Below are positions 50,331 to 61,700 of a stretch of 64,000 nucleotides of DNA, in pieces (the stretch's first letter is position 1; each line of letters opens with the position of its first letter). Below the pieces are notes generated by a model. That model worked only from the letters and a program-made list of their open reading frames with translations. It searched no databases and had not been told where the DNA came from. The position numbers were made by a program, and so were the translations under genes. The DNA comes from Vibrio penaeicida (GTDB lineage: Bacteria > Pseudomonadota > Gammaproteobacteria > Enterobacterales > Vibrionaceae), in contig NZ_BFAQ01000013.1 in NCBI RefSeq assembly GCF_002933855.1, positions 124,001 through 188,000 of the forward strand, given 5' to 3'.

Positions 50331-52154
50331 CTATTTACGGCGGAAACTAATTAGTGATAGGACTCCTAACAAGAGGATCCCTAGCCCTGCACCTTTACGT
50401 TCTACAGGATCTTTGTCGGCAGAACGTTGCTGAATATTCGATGCTGTTGCGCCGTTTACTGGAGTAAGTTTAACAGAAACAAGCTTTTCCGTACCGCTAC
50501 ACGAAGCATTGTGGCTCGTTGTTTTATAGCCACCAGCACACATCATTGCAGAAGCAGAAATGATGCCAGCATTGTTGATGTCATTTGCATCGATGATCCT
50601 AAACTGGTTGTTATGACCTGAAACCGATCCATCGTTAGTAAGATCATCAAGCCACCAAGCTTTGTTTTGGAAAATGCTGCCGCGGTTACCCGCTATGCTT
50701 CCAACATTGTATGGGTAAATGAAAGCACGCTTTCTTCTAAGTTTACCATCCACTTCACGAACGTTTTCAGCGTCAATACGACCAACAATTTCATTAAAGT
50801 CGTTCACTGCGCGCATATCACCACCAGAGCCCGCAAAGAAGATGCCTCCGGTCAAATAAGTGGCAGTTGGGTTAGAAGCAGAAGCATTCGCAAGCCATAA
50901 ACGATTATTTAACGAACCTTCTTCTACTGGAACATCAGTACGGCTGCGCTTGTAATCGTAGTTACCACGTTTAGTGGAGCCTATAACCAACATGTTTTGG
51001 TTAATGTCTGTCGCTACCGAACTATGGTAGATGTATCCATCCGGATTCAATGTCGTTCCACTGATTGCTTTCGTTGTCCAACCATCAATTTCACCAGAAT
51101 CGAATGTTGGCAAAAATATCGCAGCTTCAGGAAGCATGTCTGAAGAATTTTTGCGGTTGTAGTAACCGACTAACACGGGTTCATTCGAGTTATTGGGGTT
51201 AAGGGTGGCAGCTCTAACACTGGCTTGACTTGACTGAGTCCCACTAGACGTATCTGTTACTTTCGTTACGCTCACCGAAGCAGTATTGGTAACATCCCAC
51301 ATCACCGCTTGATTATTGAAACGAAGATTCTGACATTGAGATCGCGTATGAGGGTCAGACACAGTCTTGCAATCTGATTCATCACCATAAATTGAGAACG
51401 CAGACGAACCTACTACGTAGGTCTTACCATTATATTCAAACGAGTCAAACGCGCGAGTCACACCCATTGTATCGAGTGGCTGAGAAGTCACGATAGGTTC
51501 TAGTACAGTAGAACCATAAAAACCTCGGCTTTTATACTGACGAGCGTAATTGCTAGACCCTGTATGAAGGTACCCACTGCTTGAGTTACCAATAGCCGTA
51601 GCACCATCAAAGCTGTTCACCACCACTTCGTTCGTACCCGAAATATTGCCCGATACTTCAGAAATCAGCGAACCGCTCGATAAAAATGCTTTCGTGTTGT
51701 TGTTATCCGCAGAGAACGGCGTAGACCACGTAAACGAGTTCAAGACGCGCTGGGCGCCACCAGAACCATTCGTGCCATAGAAAAATCGGTCGGCCCATGC
51801 ATCACAAGTGTTGTAGCGTAAGTTGTAATCACAATATCTACGATATTCGTCTCGATTACCTGTTTGATCAACAAAGCGGAAGCGGTTATCAAAAAGAAAA
51901 TCCATTTCATCGTTGATCCATTGACCTGCTTCGCCAATACGCCCACGAGAGGCAACAATAGGGTTACTACTGTTGCTCACACATGCTTCTGCAAAGCAGT
52001 TAGTCACACCTGTGGATTCGCTGATAGCGGAACCAAAGTTCTCATTCTCTGAACTACTAACAACTTCAATATTGTATAACGCTGCATGAGCAGACGTTGC
52101 ACCTATGATTAGTGACGTTAATGCCGAAAGTTTAAATACTCTATTACGACTCAT
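50331..52154 (-). CDS. DUF3466 surface protein with GlyGly-CTERM-like tail
   Basis: 607 aa. Signal peptide (residues 1-24, ending AHAALY). The body is rich in Asn, Ser and Gly with repeating beta-type motifs and several Cys (CFAEACVSN, CDYNLRYNTCD, CKTVSDPHTRSQC). The C terminus GAGLGILLLGVLSLISFRRK has the small-residue patch, hydrophobic helix and basic end of a GlyGly-CTERM sorting signal, which rhombosortase cuts in type II secretion bacteria. Function unknown. It starts 10 bp after uup and may be read from the same transcript. Confidence 0.8.
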   Translation of the reverse strand: MSRNRVFKLSALTSLIIGATSAHAALYNIEVVSSSENENFGSAISESTGVTNCFAEACVSNSSNPIVASRGRIGEAGQWINDEMDFLFDNRFRFVDQTGNRDEYRRYCDYNLRYNTCDAWADRFFYGTNGSGGAQRVLNSFTWSTPFSADNNNTKAFLSSGSLISEVSGNISGTNEVVVNSFDGATAIGNSSSGYLHTGSSNYARQYKSRGFYGSTVLEPIVTSQPLDTMGVTRAFDSFEYNGKTYVVGSSAFSIYGDESDCKTVSDPHTRSQCQNLRFNNQAVMWDVTNTASVSVTKVTDTSSGTQSSQASVRAATLNPNNSNEPVLVGYYNRKNSSDMLPEAAIFLPTFDSGEIDGWTTKAISGTTLNPDGYIYHSSVATDINQNMLVIGSTKRGNYDYKRSRTDVPVEEGSLNNRLWLANASASNPTATYLTGGIFFAGSGGDMRAVNDFNEIVGRIDAENVREVDGKLRRKRAFIYPYNVGSIAGNRGSIFQNKAWWLDDLTNDGSVSGHNNQFRIIDANDINNAGIISASAMMCAGGYKTTSHNASCSGTEKLVSVKLTPVNGATASNIQQRSADKDPVERKGAGLGILLLGVLSLISFRRK

Positions 52155-52163
52155 AGTTATTTC

Positions 52164-54095
52164 TTATTCCTGTTGCATCGCTTCAAGCTCTTCCCAGCGC
52201 TCAAAGGCAATTTCTAATTCCTGTTCCGCAGCGGACAACTTATCCAATACAGATTGTGTAGCATCTACCGGTCTTGAGAAAAATTCCGGATCATTCACCT
52301 GCGCTTGAAAATCTTCAATCGTTTGCTCTAAGTCCTCTAAGCGTTGCGGCAAGGTCTCTAGCTCTCGCTGTAGCTTATACGATAACTTCTTAGGCTTAGC
52401 GCGGGCTGCTGAATTTTTGGGACTTTCCTCAACCTGTTTTTCATCTTTAAGCTGAGCGCCAACATCCGTTGGTTTCGTAGTGGCTCTTAAAGACCGAGAT
52501 TGCGCTCTCTGTTGCTGAGCGTCATGATAGCCGCCAACAAATTCTTCTATCTGACCATTACCTTCAAAAATCCAGCTGGTCATAACGGTATTGTCAACAA
52601 ATTCTCTATCGTGGCTAACTAACAGCAAAGTACCCTGATAGTTGGCAAGTAATTCTTCCAAAAGTTCCAGAGTTTCGATATCCAAATCGTTCGTTGGTTC
52701 ATCGAGAACTAATAAATTGTTGGGACGAAGAAAAATACGCGCCAATAAAAGGCGATTCTTCTCACCACCAGATAACGCTTTAACAGGAGTACGAGCTCGC
52801 TTAGGAGCAAAAAGGAAATCTTGAAGATAGCTTAACGCGTGACGCTGACGACCACCTACCATCACCTCTTGCTTACCATCTGCAAGGTTATCAATAACGG
52901 ATTTCTCTGGATCTAGAATCTCACGATACTGATCGAAGTACGCCACTTCGAGCTTGGTACCACAATGAAGTTTGCCAGAATCCGGTTCAAGCGTTCCTAA
53001 AAGCAACTTTAACACGGTACTTTTACCGCATCCGTTTGGACCAATCAGCGCGATTCGGTCACCACGCATAATGTTAAAGGTGAAGTCATCAACGATTGTA
53101 TTTCCTTCGAAGCCAAAGTTAACACCTTTAGCTTCAAACACGATCTTCCCTGAGCGCGACGCCTCATCAATCTGAATATTCGCTTTGCCCTGCACTTCAC
53201 GGCGGTCGCTTCTCTCTTGACGCAACGCTTTTAACGCTCGAACTCGTCCTTCGTTACGAGTACGCCTAGCTTTAATGCCTTGACGGATCCAAACTTCTTC
53301 CTGAGCAAGCTTTTTATCGAATTCCGCATTTTGCATCTCTTCAACGCGAAGCATTTCTTCTTTTTCAACCAAGTAATTTTCGTAATCACCTGGGAAACTG
53401 GATAACTGACCACGATCCAAATCCACAATTCGCGTTGCCATGGATTTTATGAACGTACGGTCGTGTGAGATGAAAATAATAGAGCCACGAAAATCCTTCA
53501 GGAAACCTTCTAACCATTCAATAGTTGTAACGTCTAGGTGGTTAGTCGGCTCATCCAATAACAAAACGTCAGGCTCACACACAAGCGCTCTAGCTAGCGC
53601 GGCTTTTCTTTGCCAGCCACCAGATAAATCTGAAAGTAGTGTATGTCCATCAAGGCTCAGCGCACCTAAAACATTCTTAATTCTATCTTCAAAACGCCAA
53701 GCACCTGTATGCTCGAGTTGCTCTTGTACCGTAGCGAGCTTATTTATATTCTTTTCACTTGGGTCGACAGCAACGAGATCGAGCAGATCTTGATAGATCT
53801 TAAGTTGCTCACCTGCCCCAGCCAGACCTTCAGAAACATAATCAAAAACGGTGCCTGACTCATTACGCGGCGGATCTTGCTCTAAACGCGAAACAACAAC
53901 GTCTTGCGTAACTTGCATCTTGCCGTCGTCCATGATTATTTCGCTAGCCAACACTTTCATAAGTGTTGACTTGCCGGCACCGTTGCGCCCGACTAAACAA
54001 ACGCGTTCATTTTCCTGAAGCGCGAAATCTGCGTGATCAAGTAATGGGTGATCGCCAAACGCAAGTTGCCCATTATGAATGGTAATTAATGCCAT
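52164..54095 (-). CDS. uup: ABC-F ATPase Uup
   Basis: 643 aa, two ATPase domains without membrane parts: first GRNGAGKST and LSGGWQRKAALARAL, second GPNGCGKST and LSGGEKNRLLLARIF, joined by a charged linker (RVEEMQNAEFDKKLAQEEVWIRQ). The C-terminal coiled coil (KKLSYKLQRELETLPQRLEDLEQ) is the Uup DNA/ribosome-binding tail. Known to limit precise transposon excision and to act on ribosomes. Overlaps the upstream glutaredoxin-like gene by 23 bp. Confidence 0.94.
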   Translation of the reverse strand: MALITIHNGQLAFGDHPLLDHADFALQENERVCLVGRNGAGKSTLMKVLASEIIMDDGKMQVTQDVVVSRLEQDPPRNESGTVFDYVSEGLAGAGEQLKIYQDLLDLVAVDPSEKNINKLATVQEQLEHTGAWRFEDRIKNVLGALSLDGHTLLSDLSGGWQRKAALARALVCEPDVLLLDEPTNHLDVTTIEWLEGFLKDFRGSIIFISHDRTFIKSMATRIVDLDRGQLSSFPGDYENYLVEKEEMLRVEEMQNAEFDKKLAQEEVWIRQGIKARRTRNEGRVRALKALRQERSDRREVQGKANIQIDEASRSGKIVFEAKGVNFGFEGNTIVDDFTFNIMRGDRIALIGPNGCGKSTVLKLLLGTLEPDSGKLHCGTKLEVAYFDQYREILDPEKSVIDNLADGKQEVMVGGRQRHALSYLQDFLFAPKRARTPVKALSGGEKNRLLLARIFLRPNNLLVLDEPTNDLDIETLELLEELLANYQGTLLLVSHDREFVDNTVMTSWIFEGNGQIEEFVGGYHDAQQQRAQSRSLRATTKPTDVGAQLKDEKQVEESPKNSAARAKPKKLSYKLQRELETLPQRLEDLEQTIEDFQAQVNDPEFFSRPVDATQSVLDKLSAAEQELEIAFERWEELEAMQQE

Positions 54096-54324
54096 GTTCT
54101 TCTAACCATTGTTGTAATTCTTGTAAATCGAAAGGCCACCCCAGTTCTGAAGGCTCTGAACCTACTATTGAAACAACCGGAATAGTGACCCCGTAACGTT
54201 GAAATAGGTTGTCGTCAAAAGCAATATCAACGACTTTGACATGATCAATCACGCCAGCCTGCCCTAATAAGCCATATGCCATCTCACATAGATGGCATCC
54301 TTCAGTACTGTAGAGTGTTAACAC
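54073..54324 (-). CDS. Glutaredoxin-family protein
   Basis: 83 aa. Thioredoxin-fold start LTLYSTEGCHLCEMAYGLL with a CHLC redox pair and the cis-Pro in GVTIPVVSIVG. Short glutaredoxin-like proteins sit between uup and rlmL in Vibrio; the substrate is unknown. It begins 3 bp after rlmKL and overlaps uup, so the three are one transcript. Confidence 0.87.
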   Translation of the reverse strand: MLTLYSTEGCHLCEMAYGLLGQAGVIDHVKVVDIAFDDNLFQRYGVTIPVVSIVGSEPSELGWPFDLQELQQWLEEHGINYHS

Positions 54325-54327
54325 ACC

Positions 54328-56460
54328 TTATCCTTGATGAGTGACGATCCAGCAATTGTGGATTTGCTTATTACGCGCGAAATCTTGAGGTAACGTTTGT
54401 GATGAAATGTTCTCAGCTTTCAACCCAAGCTCTGCCAAAGCATCTAAATCCATTTTGAAATGACGTTTATTGTTCGAAAAGACAATTGTGCCGTTACCGC
54501 GTAACAGCCTTTTTAAGTTTTTCATTAACTGAATGTGATCGCGTTGTATATCGAAAGACTGTTCCATACGCTTAGAGTTTGAAAACGTCGGGGGATCGAT
54601 AAAAATCAGATCGAATTCACCATCTGCTTGCTCTAGCCATTGAAGGCAATCGGCTTGGACAAACTGATGCTCGCTCCCAGAGATGCCATTGATGGCCAAG
54701 TTTTCTTGAGCCCACTCTAGGTAAGTTTTGGACATATCTACAGTTGTTGTAGATTTGGCACCGCCGCAAGCTGCATGTACCGTCGCAGAACCTGTGTAAG
54801 CAAACAGATTTAGGAAGTCTTTACCACCAGCTAGTTGACCAAGCTTACGACGTGTCAACTTGTGATCAAGGAATAAACCAGTGTCGAGGTAATCGTGGAG
54901 ATTAACTAAAAGATCCACACCGTATTCCGTTACCTGCATAAACTCAGAGTTTTGGCTGAGTTTTTGATACTGGCTGCTTCCCTTCTTCTTCTCTCTTACT
55001 TTAAGCACGACATTGTTTGCTTCTACACCCGTTACTTGAATAGTCGCTCGGATAATGTCGGTTAATCTGCGTTTGGTTTTTTCTTCAGGTATATTTTTAG
55101 GCGCCGCATATTCTTGAATTACGATATGGTCTTGGTAAATATCAATCGCCGCGTTGTATTCAGGTAAGTCCGCATCGTATACACGATAACAATCTAATTT
55201 CTCTTTTCTCGCCCACTTACTCAGTTTTGTTAAGTTTTTCTTTAGGCGATTCGCAAAATCAGGGGCAACCAAGGTTTCTTGCTTCGTTTCTTGGTTGGAT
55301 TCAGATGAAGTAGCGCCTCTTTCGCTGATGCTGTAATTTTTTTGGTGACATTGTAACGCACCATTTGCCAATTTGAACTGTTTCTCGGCACGCATACGCA
55401 AACAGGCAAGCAATTCATCAGATGAAGAGAAAATAGAAGCTTGGCAACCGCCAAACTCTGTTTTTAATTGTGCTCCAAAAGCAGTGTATAAGGCAATGAG
55501 ACCTGGCTGTGTTCCCAAACGCTCACCATAAGGTGGGTTTGATACAATAACTCCGCCATCAAACTCTTTAGGGCGTTTAACTTGCGCGGCATCCTCTTTC
55601 GCAAAGTGAATCAGTGACTCAACACCCGCTCGCTTGGCATTTTCACGAGCAGTCTTTAGAACGCGTGCGTCGTTATCAAACCCAAAGAACTTCGATTCAA
55701 CCTTTTTAACACCCCTACGCGCTTGTACATTGGCTTCAGACTTAATCTCTGCCCATTTCTCAGGCTCGAAATCAGAAAGTGATTCAAAACACCAATATTT
55801 GCGATTAACACCAGGAGCCATGTTGGCAGCCATCATTGCAGCTTCAATCAACAACGTACCGGAGCCACACATAGGGTCTAACAAGTTGTTCCCTTGCTGC
55901 CAGCCGCTGCGCGAAATAATGGCCGCAGCAAGTGTCTCGCGAAGTGGCGCTCTGCCTGCCTCAGTTCGATAACCACGATGATGCAGCCCAGAACCAACCA
56001 TATCAAAGCCGACCAAGGCGTTGTCTTTAAATAGACGGACATGCACACGTAGATCTGGATGATCTTTGTGGATCGACGGTCTAGGGAGATTCTTTTTGTT
56101 AAACGAGTCAACGATGCCATCTTTTACTTTTAGAGCACCGTATTGGCTGTTGCGAATCTCTCGGTTTGTACCGTTAAAGTCCACCACAAATGTTTTGTTG
56201 CTATCAAAGTGCGATGACCAGTTAATCGCTGTAACCGACAAGTACAAGTCCATATCATCCTGACAATTGAATTCAGAAAGAATACGAACAAAACGTGATG
56301 CCAACCTACTCCACAAACATACTCTGTAGATTTGCGCGTTGGTCGCCTTAAATTTTACCCCTGCTTGAACTGGCTTTGGGTCTTCAATCCCCAAATTTTT
56401 CAATTCTTCTGCGAGTAGGTTTTCAAGCCCGTTGGAAGTGACGGCTAAATACTGATTCAT
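54328..56460 (-). CDS. rlmL: 23S rRNA methyltransferase RlmKL (fusion)
   Basis: 710 aa from ATG 56460 ([20 protein letters not shown]), the family start; the frame is open to 56592 without support. THUMP domain (about 40-160), first methyltransferase with [15 protein letters not shown] and [10 protein letters not shown] (m2G2445), second methyltransferase with [18 protein letters not shown] and [10 protein letters not shown] (m7G2069). A single-mismatch matS-like site lies inside the gene at 55345. Confidence 0.95.
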   Translation of the reverse strand: MNQYLAVTSNGLENLLAEELKNLGIEDPKPVQAGVKFKATNAQIYRVCLWSRLASRFVRILSEFNCQDDMDLYLSVTAINWSSHFDSNKTFVVDFNGTNREIRNSQYGALKVKDGIVDSFNKKNLPRPSIHKDHPDLRVHVRLFKDNALVGFDMVGSGLHHRGYRTEAGRAPLRETLAAAIISRSGWQQGNNLLDPMCGSGTLLIEAAMMAANMAPGVNRKYWCFESLSDFEPEKWAEIKSEANVQARRGVKKVESKFFGFDNDARVLKTARENAKRAGVESLIHFAKEDAAQVKRPKEFDGGVIVSNPPYGERLGTQPGLIALYTAFGAQLKTEFGGCQASIFSSSDELLACLRMRAEKQFKLANGALQCHQKNYSISERGATSSESNQETKQETLVAPDFANRLKKNLTKLSKWARKEKLDCYRVYDADLPEYNAAIDIYQDHIVIQEYAAPKNIPEEKTKRRLTDIIRATIQVTGVEANNVVLKVREKKKGSSQYQKLSQNSEFMQVTEYGVDLLVNLHDYLDTGLFLDHKLTRRKLGQLAGGKDFLNLFAYTGSATVHAACGGAKSTTTVDMSKTYLEWAQENLAINGISGSEHQFVQADCLQWLEQADGEFDLIFIDPPTFSNSKRMEQSFDIQRDHIQLMKNLKRLLRGNGTIVFSNNKRHFKMDLDALAELGLKAENISSQTLPQDFARNKQIHNCWIVTHQG

Positions 56461-56490
56461 ACTGGTCTTTTGGTAACAAAAATGAGCTCG

Positions 56491-56496
56491 ATTATA
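56491..56496 (-). promoter_or_regulatory. Probable -10 of the rlmL promoter
   Basis: TATAAT on the minus strand, about 31 bp before the rlmL start; no strong -35 is visible (TTCGGT, 18 nt upstream). Confidence 0.45.
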
Positions 56497-56911
56497 CCTG
56501 AGCAAGAAGCACAAACCGAACTCAATCTTTCCAAAAATTAGTCTTAGCAATCTAAGTGCACATTTTTCAAACAATATACTCGCGCCTTTCAAGAAATTAC
56601 TCCTGTTTTAGTCAGTAAGCACTTAGTGACAGTAAAACTGACGCTTTTAAAGGACAAATAATGATAGTGCATACTTATTCGATGCAATTTTGGTATATAC
56701 CAGACCGTATCTAATGATGTAATTTAGGTACATTTGGGGCTAAAACAGGAATTTTTGCATCTTATAAACGGGAATTTAGGTATAAACGGAAGCTAAAATT
56801 GGGAAAACTTTTATTTGATGGTGTTCAAATTTCTCACAACTGATATCAGCTAGGACCGGATTCGGTGTATTAGAAGCTGGCAGAAACAAGAGAAATTGCA
56901 CGAATTGAAGA
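56497..56911. other. Intergenic region upstream of rlmL
   Basis: About 415 bp. Apart from the mini-ORF at 56661, it has two AATTTAGGTA copies (near 56721 and 56772) and two ATAAACGG copies between about 56764 and 56790. No gene or known operator is recognised. Confidence 0.4.
56661..56714 (+). CDS. Possible 17-residue peptide
   Basis: ATG 56661 has AAGGA 6 nt upstream and encodes MIVHTYSMQFWYIPDRI before TAA. No similar peptide is known to me. It lies in the 520-bp spacer between rlmL and zapC, on the strand opposite to both. The region upstream contains inverted GTCAGT/ACTGAC repeats that could be an operator. May be chance. Confidence 0.25.
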   Translation: MIVHTYSMQFWYIPDRI

Positions 56912-56944
56912 CAAAAAAAGAGCCATTGGCAATGCCAACAGCTC
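56912..56944 (-). terminator. Terminator of zapC
   Basis: Stem GAGC-TTGGC / GCCAA-GCTC with a small internal bulge; read on the minus strand it ends in T7. Confidence 0.85.
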
Positions 56945-56980
56945 GAAGGAACGATTTCATTAGGGATGTAAAAACGCTTA

Positions 56981-57523
56981 CTAGCCTACCAGAGCTATCG
57001 GCGCATAGTTGTCAAATGCTTCTGCCCTTGCTATGCGATCATGCATAACTTTGACAGACTGACAAAAACTGAGAGATTTCGATGCAGTAAGTTGGAACCC
57101 ATCTAATTCTACTGAAGCACATACACTGGCGTTGTCACAGACTTCTACAACAACAAACAGACCGCTATTTAATTCATTTTTTAAATAAACTAATTCGCCC
57201 TGAGAAGGGTTATGCCCTTCTCCTTGATAGCTGAAAAACCAACTTTTAGGTTGCACAGGTTTATGGTAGCGATGCGTTGCGACACAATTCAAAACCAATT
57301 GAGCCTGTCTGGGCTCAGTAAGAGGAAGAGTTTGCACAGATTCTTTAAATTGTTGGAACACAGAAGCATCATCAACAGAAAATTCACTGTCTTTAAATGC
57401 ACAGTCCACTAAAAACTTTTGGGGAATCTCTACTTTAAAAGCCATGCCGTCATCAAGCCCTAATACTAGGGCGCTTACTTTTCTATCAAAGTACCACTTC
57501 CAGTTGTCGCTTGGTTTCAACAT
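56981..57523 (-). CDS. zapC: Cell division protein ZapC
   Basis: 180 aa from ATG 57523 (TTG five codons earlier is the alternative). MLKPSDNWKWYFDRKVSALVLG, VDDASVFQQF, LVLNCVATHRYHKP and PKSWFFSYQGEG match ZapC, which binds FtsZ and bundles its filaments. Next to pyrD as in E. coli. Confidence 0.9.
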   Translation of the reverse strand: MLKPSDNWKWYFDRKVSALVLGLDDGMAFKVEIPQKFLVDCAFKDSEFSVDDASVFQQFKESVQTLPLTEPRQAQLVLNCVATHRYHKPVQPKSWFFSYQGEGHNPSQGELVYLKNELNSGLFVVVEVCDNASVCASVELDGFQLTASKSLSFCQSVKVMHDRIARAEAFDNYAPIALVG

Positions 57524-57623
57524 GTTCCGTCTCTTCAATCTTCATAGTGATCAGTAATTTAGAATTCAAGTCACTGAACCAAAATCCATTTACTCATTTA
57601 TTCTACAAAGCGATCGACAAAAA

Positions 57624-57645
57624 AAAAGGGGAAAAATCCCCTTTT
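57624..57645 (-). terminator. Terminator of pyrD
   Basis: AAAAGGGG / CCCCTTTT, 8-bp stem, 6-nt loop, with a T-run on the minus strand. Confidence 0.85.
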
Positions 57646-57681
57646 GTTTTTGTGAATATGATGTGATTTTCAGAAGAAAAT

Positions 57682-58692
57682 TTATAGGTTTTTCACAATA
57701 TCTCTGACTAAACCAGGACCTTTGTAGATAAAACCTGAATAGACTTGAACCAACTTAGCACCTGCAATCATTTTTTCTTTTGCTGCAACATATGAATCAA
57801 CACCACCCACTCCAATGATAGGCAGTTTGTCACCTAGCTCTTCGTGAAGTTTGCGAACCACTTCAGTACTTCTCGCTTGTACTGGTCGGCCACTTAACCC
57901 ACCCGCTTCGTTTGCGTTTTTCATTCCTTCAACAATCGAACGGTCTAGCGTAGTGTTAGTTGCGATTACGCCATCAATTTTATTCTTGATGAGTGATTCG
58001 CAAATTTGAACGATTTCATCGTCACTGAGGTCCGGTGCAATTTTCAATGCAAGTGGAACGTATTTGCCGTGTTCGATTTCAAGTTCTGCTTGTTTGGCTT
58101 TCAAGTCAGACAATAATTCATCAAGCGCTTCGCCATACTGAAGTGAGCGAAGTCCCGGCGTGTTTGGAGAAGAAATGTTTACCGCAATATAACCTGCGTA
58201 CTGATACACTTTTTCCATGCAGATCAGGTAGTCTTCACTTCCCTTTTCGATTGGGGTGTCTTTGTTTTTACCGATGTTAATCCCAAGGACGCCATCATAA
58301 GTTGATTTTTTTACGTTTTCGACAAGATGATCCACACCAAGATTGTTAAAGCCCATACGGTTGATAATGCCCTCGGCTTCAACCAGACGGAACAAGCGAG
58401 GTTTGTCATTACCCGGTTGAGGTTTAGGTGTCACAGTCCCTACTTCAACAAACCCAAAACCCATTGCACCAAATGCATCGATACATTCCCCGTTTTTATC
58501 CAAGCCAGCCGCTAAGCCAACTGGATTTTTAAACGTAAGACCCATGCATTCTACTGGTCGGTGAGGAAGTTGCTGACGATAGAAGAGATCAAGAGGAGTG
58601 CCGTTGAAGCGTTTGAAGTTATCTATTGCGAGCTCGTGTGCCTTTTCGGCATCGAGTTGAAAAAAGCCAGTTCTGGCTAGACGGTAAAGCAT
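57682..58692 (-). CDS. pyrD: Dihydroorotate dehydrogenase (quinone), class 2
   Basis: 336 aa. N-terminal amphipathic helix for membrane/quinone binding ([20 protein letters not shown]), FMN-site segments [49 protein letters not shown] (catalytic Ser region) and GVGGVDSY. Oxidises dihydroorotate in pyrimidine synthesis. Confidence 0.97.
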   Translation of the reverse strand: MLYRLARTGFFQLDAEKAHELAIDNFKRFNGTPLDLFYRQQLPHRPVECMGLTFKNPVGLAAGLDKNGECIDAFGAMGFGFVEVGTVTPKPQPGNDKPRLFRLVEAEGIINRMGFNNLGVDHLVENVKKSTYDGVLGINIGKNKDTPIEKGSEDYLICMEKVYQYAGYIAVNISSPNTPGLRSLQYGEALDELLSDLKAKQAELEIEHGKYVPLALKIAPDLSDDEIVQICESLIKNKIDGVIATNTTLDRSIVEGMKNANEAGGLSGRPVQARSTEVVRKLHEELGDKLPIIGVGGVDSYVAAKEKMIAGAKLVQVYSGFIYKGPGLVRDIVKNL

Positions 58693-58711
58693 TGTGCCTC
58701 CGAAAGAAAAA

Positions 58712-58730
58712 AGCCCCGTTAAACGGGGCT
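58712..58730 (-). terminator. Terminator of gdh
   Basis: AGCCCCGTT / AACGGGGCT stem of 9 bp with a 1-nt centre (so a tight loop), T6 on the minus strand; lies 8 bp after the gdh stop. Confidence 0.85.
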
Positions 58731-58737
58731 GTATTAT

Positions 58738-61700
58738 TTACTCATTTGAAGCACAATTCAAATTTAATAACGTTAATTCTCTCAGAGCGACCGAAAATTT
58801 AGCAAATTCATGTACTGAACCCACTTTAAACTCGTTAAGGATGTTTTCCCAACGAACCAAAGACGATCCATTATTCTCAATCCACTCGTCCAGTGCTTTA
58901 TTTACGTTCACCTTCCCTTCACTGCAGTTGCAATGAAGAACCTGTGCGGTAAGTAGCCTCTGCTGCCAATCAAGATCCTCTCTGAAAGATGCTCTCGCAA
59001 GGGCTTGCCAGTTGTTTTCTACCGCTTGATTATTGATTTGTTTGAGGAACCAATGCAAAGACAGGCGATCACCTAATGTGAAGTACATCTTAGCCGCTTC
59101 TTTCACAGATTTGCCTTCATCTCGGGCTACTGAGGATATATCCAGTGCCGAGTACAGGCTCGACAATCGAGAGACATAGTTTGCAACCGGACGCTCGATA
59201 CCCTGTTCGATCCACAGATCGGCGAGATCGTTATGCTCTTGAACTTCGTCTTTAACCAATAAGTTATCAAGATCTTTCATTACCGCTTGAACATCATCGT
59301 GATAAAGAGCAACAAGCTCATTTACTGTTGACTTATTCGAACGATTTCTCAACAACCAGCGGCTAAGTCGACGTAAAATACGACGAATTGAGTACATAAG
59401 ATCATACTGAGCGATCGTCGTAGCTGTATTATCCAAGCTTCTCACTTGCTTCATAATTCCACCCAGCTCGAAGATTTCGCGGGCAGCAGAATAAGCATTT
59501 GCGATATCAACAACAGTCGCACCCGTCTCTTCTTGCATACGAGTTACGAAATTACACCCCATCTCGTTAACCATTTGGTTTGCAAGGCATGTGGCAATAA
59601 TTTCGGCTCTTAGAGGATGAGTATCCATTTGTGATAGATAGTTACGGCGTAACTCTGATGGGAAGTAGTTGACCAGTTGTTGTGCATGAAACTCATCATT
59701 CGAAATGTCATCACTAACCAGCTGTTCTTTCAGAACCATTTTACCGTAAGCGACTAGCACTGAAAGCTCAGGACGGGTCAATGCCTGCCCCATTTTTTCA
59801 CGCTCCAGTAATGTTTCGTCATCAGGAATGTATTCTAATGCACGATCCAAATGCCCCGATCGTTCCATCGTGTGAATAAAGCGGATTTGCTCTTTCACCA
59901 AAGAAGAGCCTTGTTGTTCACTTACTGAAATGGATTCGGACTGCCAATAAGCATCTTTCAATACGATTTCGCTGACTTCGTCTTCCATCTTATCTAGGAT
60001 AAGGTTTCTTTGTTTAACAGTAAGGTCGCCATTAGCGACTAAGCTGTTTAGGAAGATCTTAATGTTGACTTCATTATCTGAACAATCAACACCGCCAACG
60101 TTATCAACAAAATCGGTATTCACTCGGCCGCCACGCAAAGCGTATTCGATACGACCCAACTGGGTCATACCCAAGTTACCGCCTTCACCTACAACTTTGG
60201 CTCTCATGTCTTTACCGTCGATACGTAACGCATCATTTGCTCGGTCACCAACATCAGTATGTGTTTCAGTCGAAGCTTTAACGTAAGTACCGATACCGCC
60301 ATTCCAGAACAAGTCGACTTCCATATGCAAGATCGCTTTGATCAAGTCATTAGGTGCCATTGAACTTTTTCGAGTACCTAGCATTTTTTGGATCTCTGGC
60401 GTCAAGTCAATAGACTTAGCACGACGGGAGAAAATACCCCCACCTTTTGAGATCAGCTTCTTGTCATAATCTTCCCAGCTTGAGCGTGGTAATTTAAACA
60501 AGCGATCGCGCTCTTTCCAGCTCTTAGCCGAATCCGGTGTTGGATCGATAAAGATGTGTAAATGGTTAAACGCTGCTTGCAATCGAATATGCTTTGAAAG
60601 AAGCATACCATTACCAAATACGTCGCCCGCCATATCTCCAACAGCAATACAGGTAAAGTCTGTGGTTTGACAGTTCACCCCCATTTCACGGAAGTGACGT
60701 TTTACCGATTCCCAACCGCCTTTTGCGGTAATCCCCATTGCTTTGTGGTCGTAACCATTAGAACCACCAGAAGCGAATGCGTCCCCAAGCCAGAAGTTGT
60801 ACTCATCAGCAACTGAGTTTGCAAGATCCGAGAATGTAGCTGTGCCCTTATCCGCAGCAACGACTAAATACGCATCGTCTTCATCATGTCGTACTACGTT
60901 TTCAGGATGAGAAACATTGCCTTCTACAATATTGTCGGATACATCGAGCAACGCGCGAATGAATTGTTTGTAACAACGCTGACCTTCCGCAAAGATTTCG
61001 TCACGCGTGGTCAAGTTTGGTTGACGTTTACAAACAAAGCCGCCTTTCGCACCGACTGGAACAATAACCGTGTTCTTGACCTGCTGTGCTTTAACCAAGC
61101 CCAAAATTTCTGTACGGAAATCTTCTTGTCGGTCTGACCAACGAAGACCACCACGAGCTACTTTACCACCACGTAAATGGACACCCTCAATGTCAGGGGC
61201 ATAAACGAAAATCTCAAACGCTGGTACAGGCTGAGGAATTTCCGGAATATCGGTGGGTTTTAGCTTCAACGCCAACCACGGTTTTGGCTGACCATCTTGT
61301 GCAAGCTGGTAATAGTTCGTACGAAGCGTAGCAAGAATCATATCCGTGTAGCGACGAATGATACGATCATCATCAAGGCTTTCAACTTCATCCAGTTGCT
61401 CATTGATCTTGTTGATCAGCTCTGTTTGGTTCTTTTTGGCACCTTTAAATTTAGGATCAAAACGTTTACCAAATAAATCGACTAGCCCTTTTGCAATATC
61501 AGGGTGATGCGACAGCGTTTCTTCAATATAACTTTGACTGAATGGGAACCCGACTTGACGCATGTATCTCGCATAGCTTCGAAGTATCGTGATTTCACGC
61601 CCCGATAGACCTGCGCCAAGAACCAACCTATTGAACCCGTCACTCTCTAGCTTACCCGACCAAATATCGGCAAAAGCTTGTTGGAAACGATCTCGAGCTT

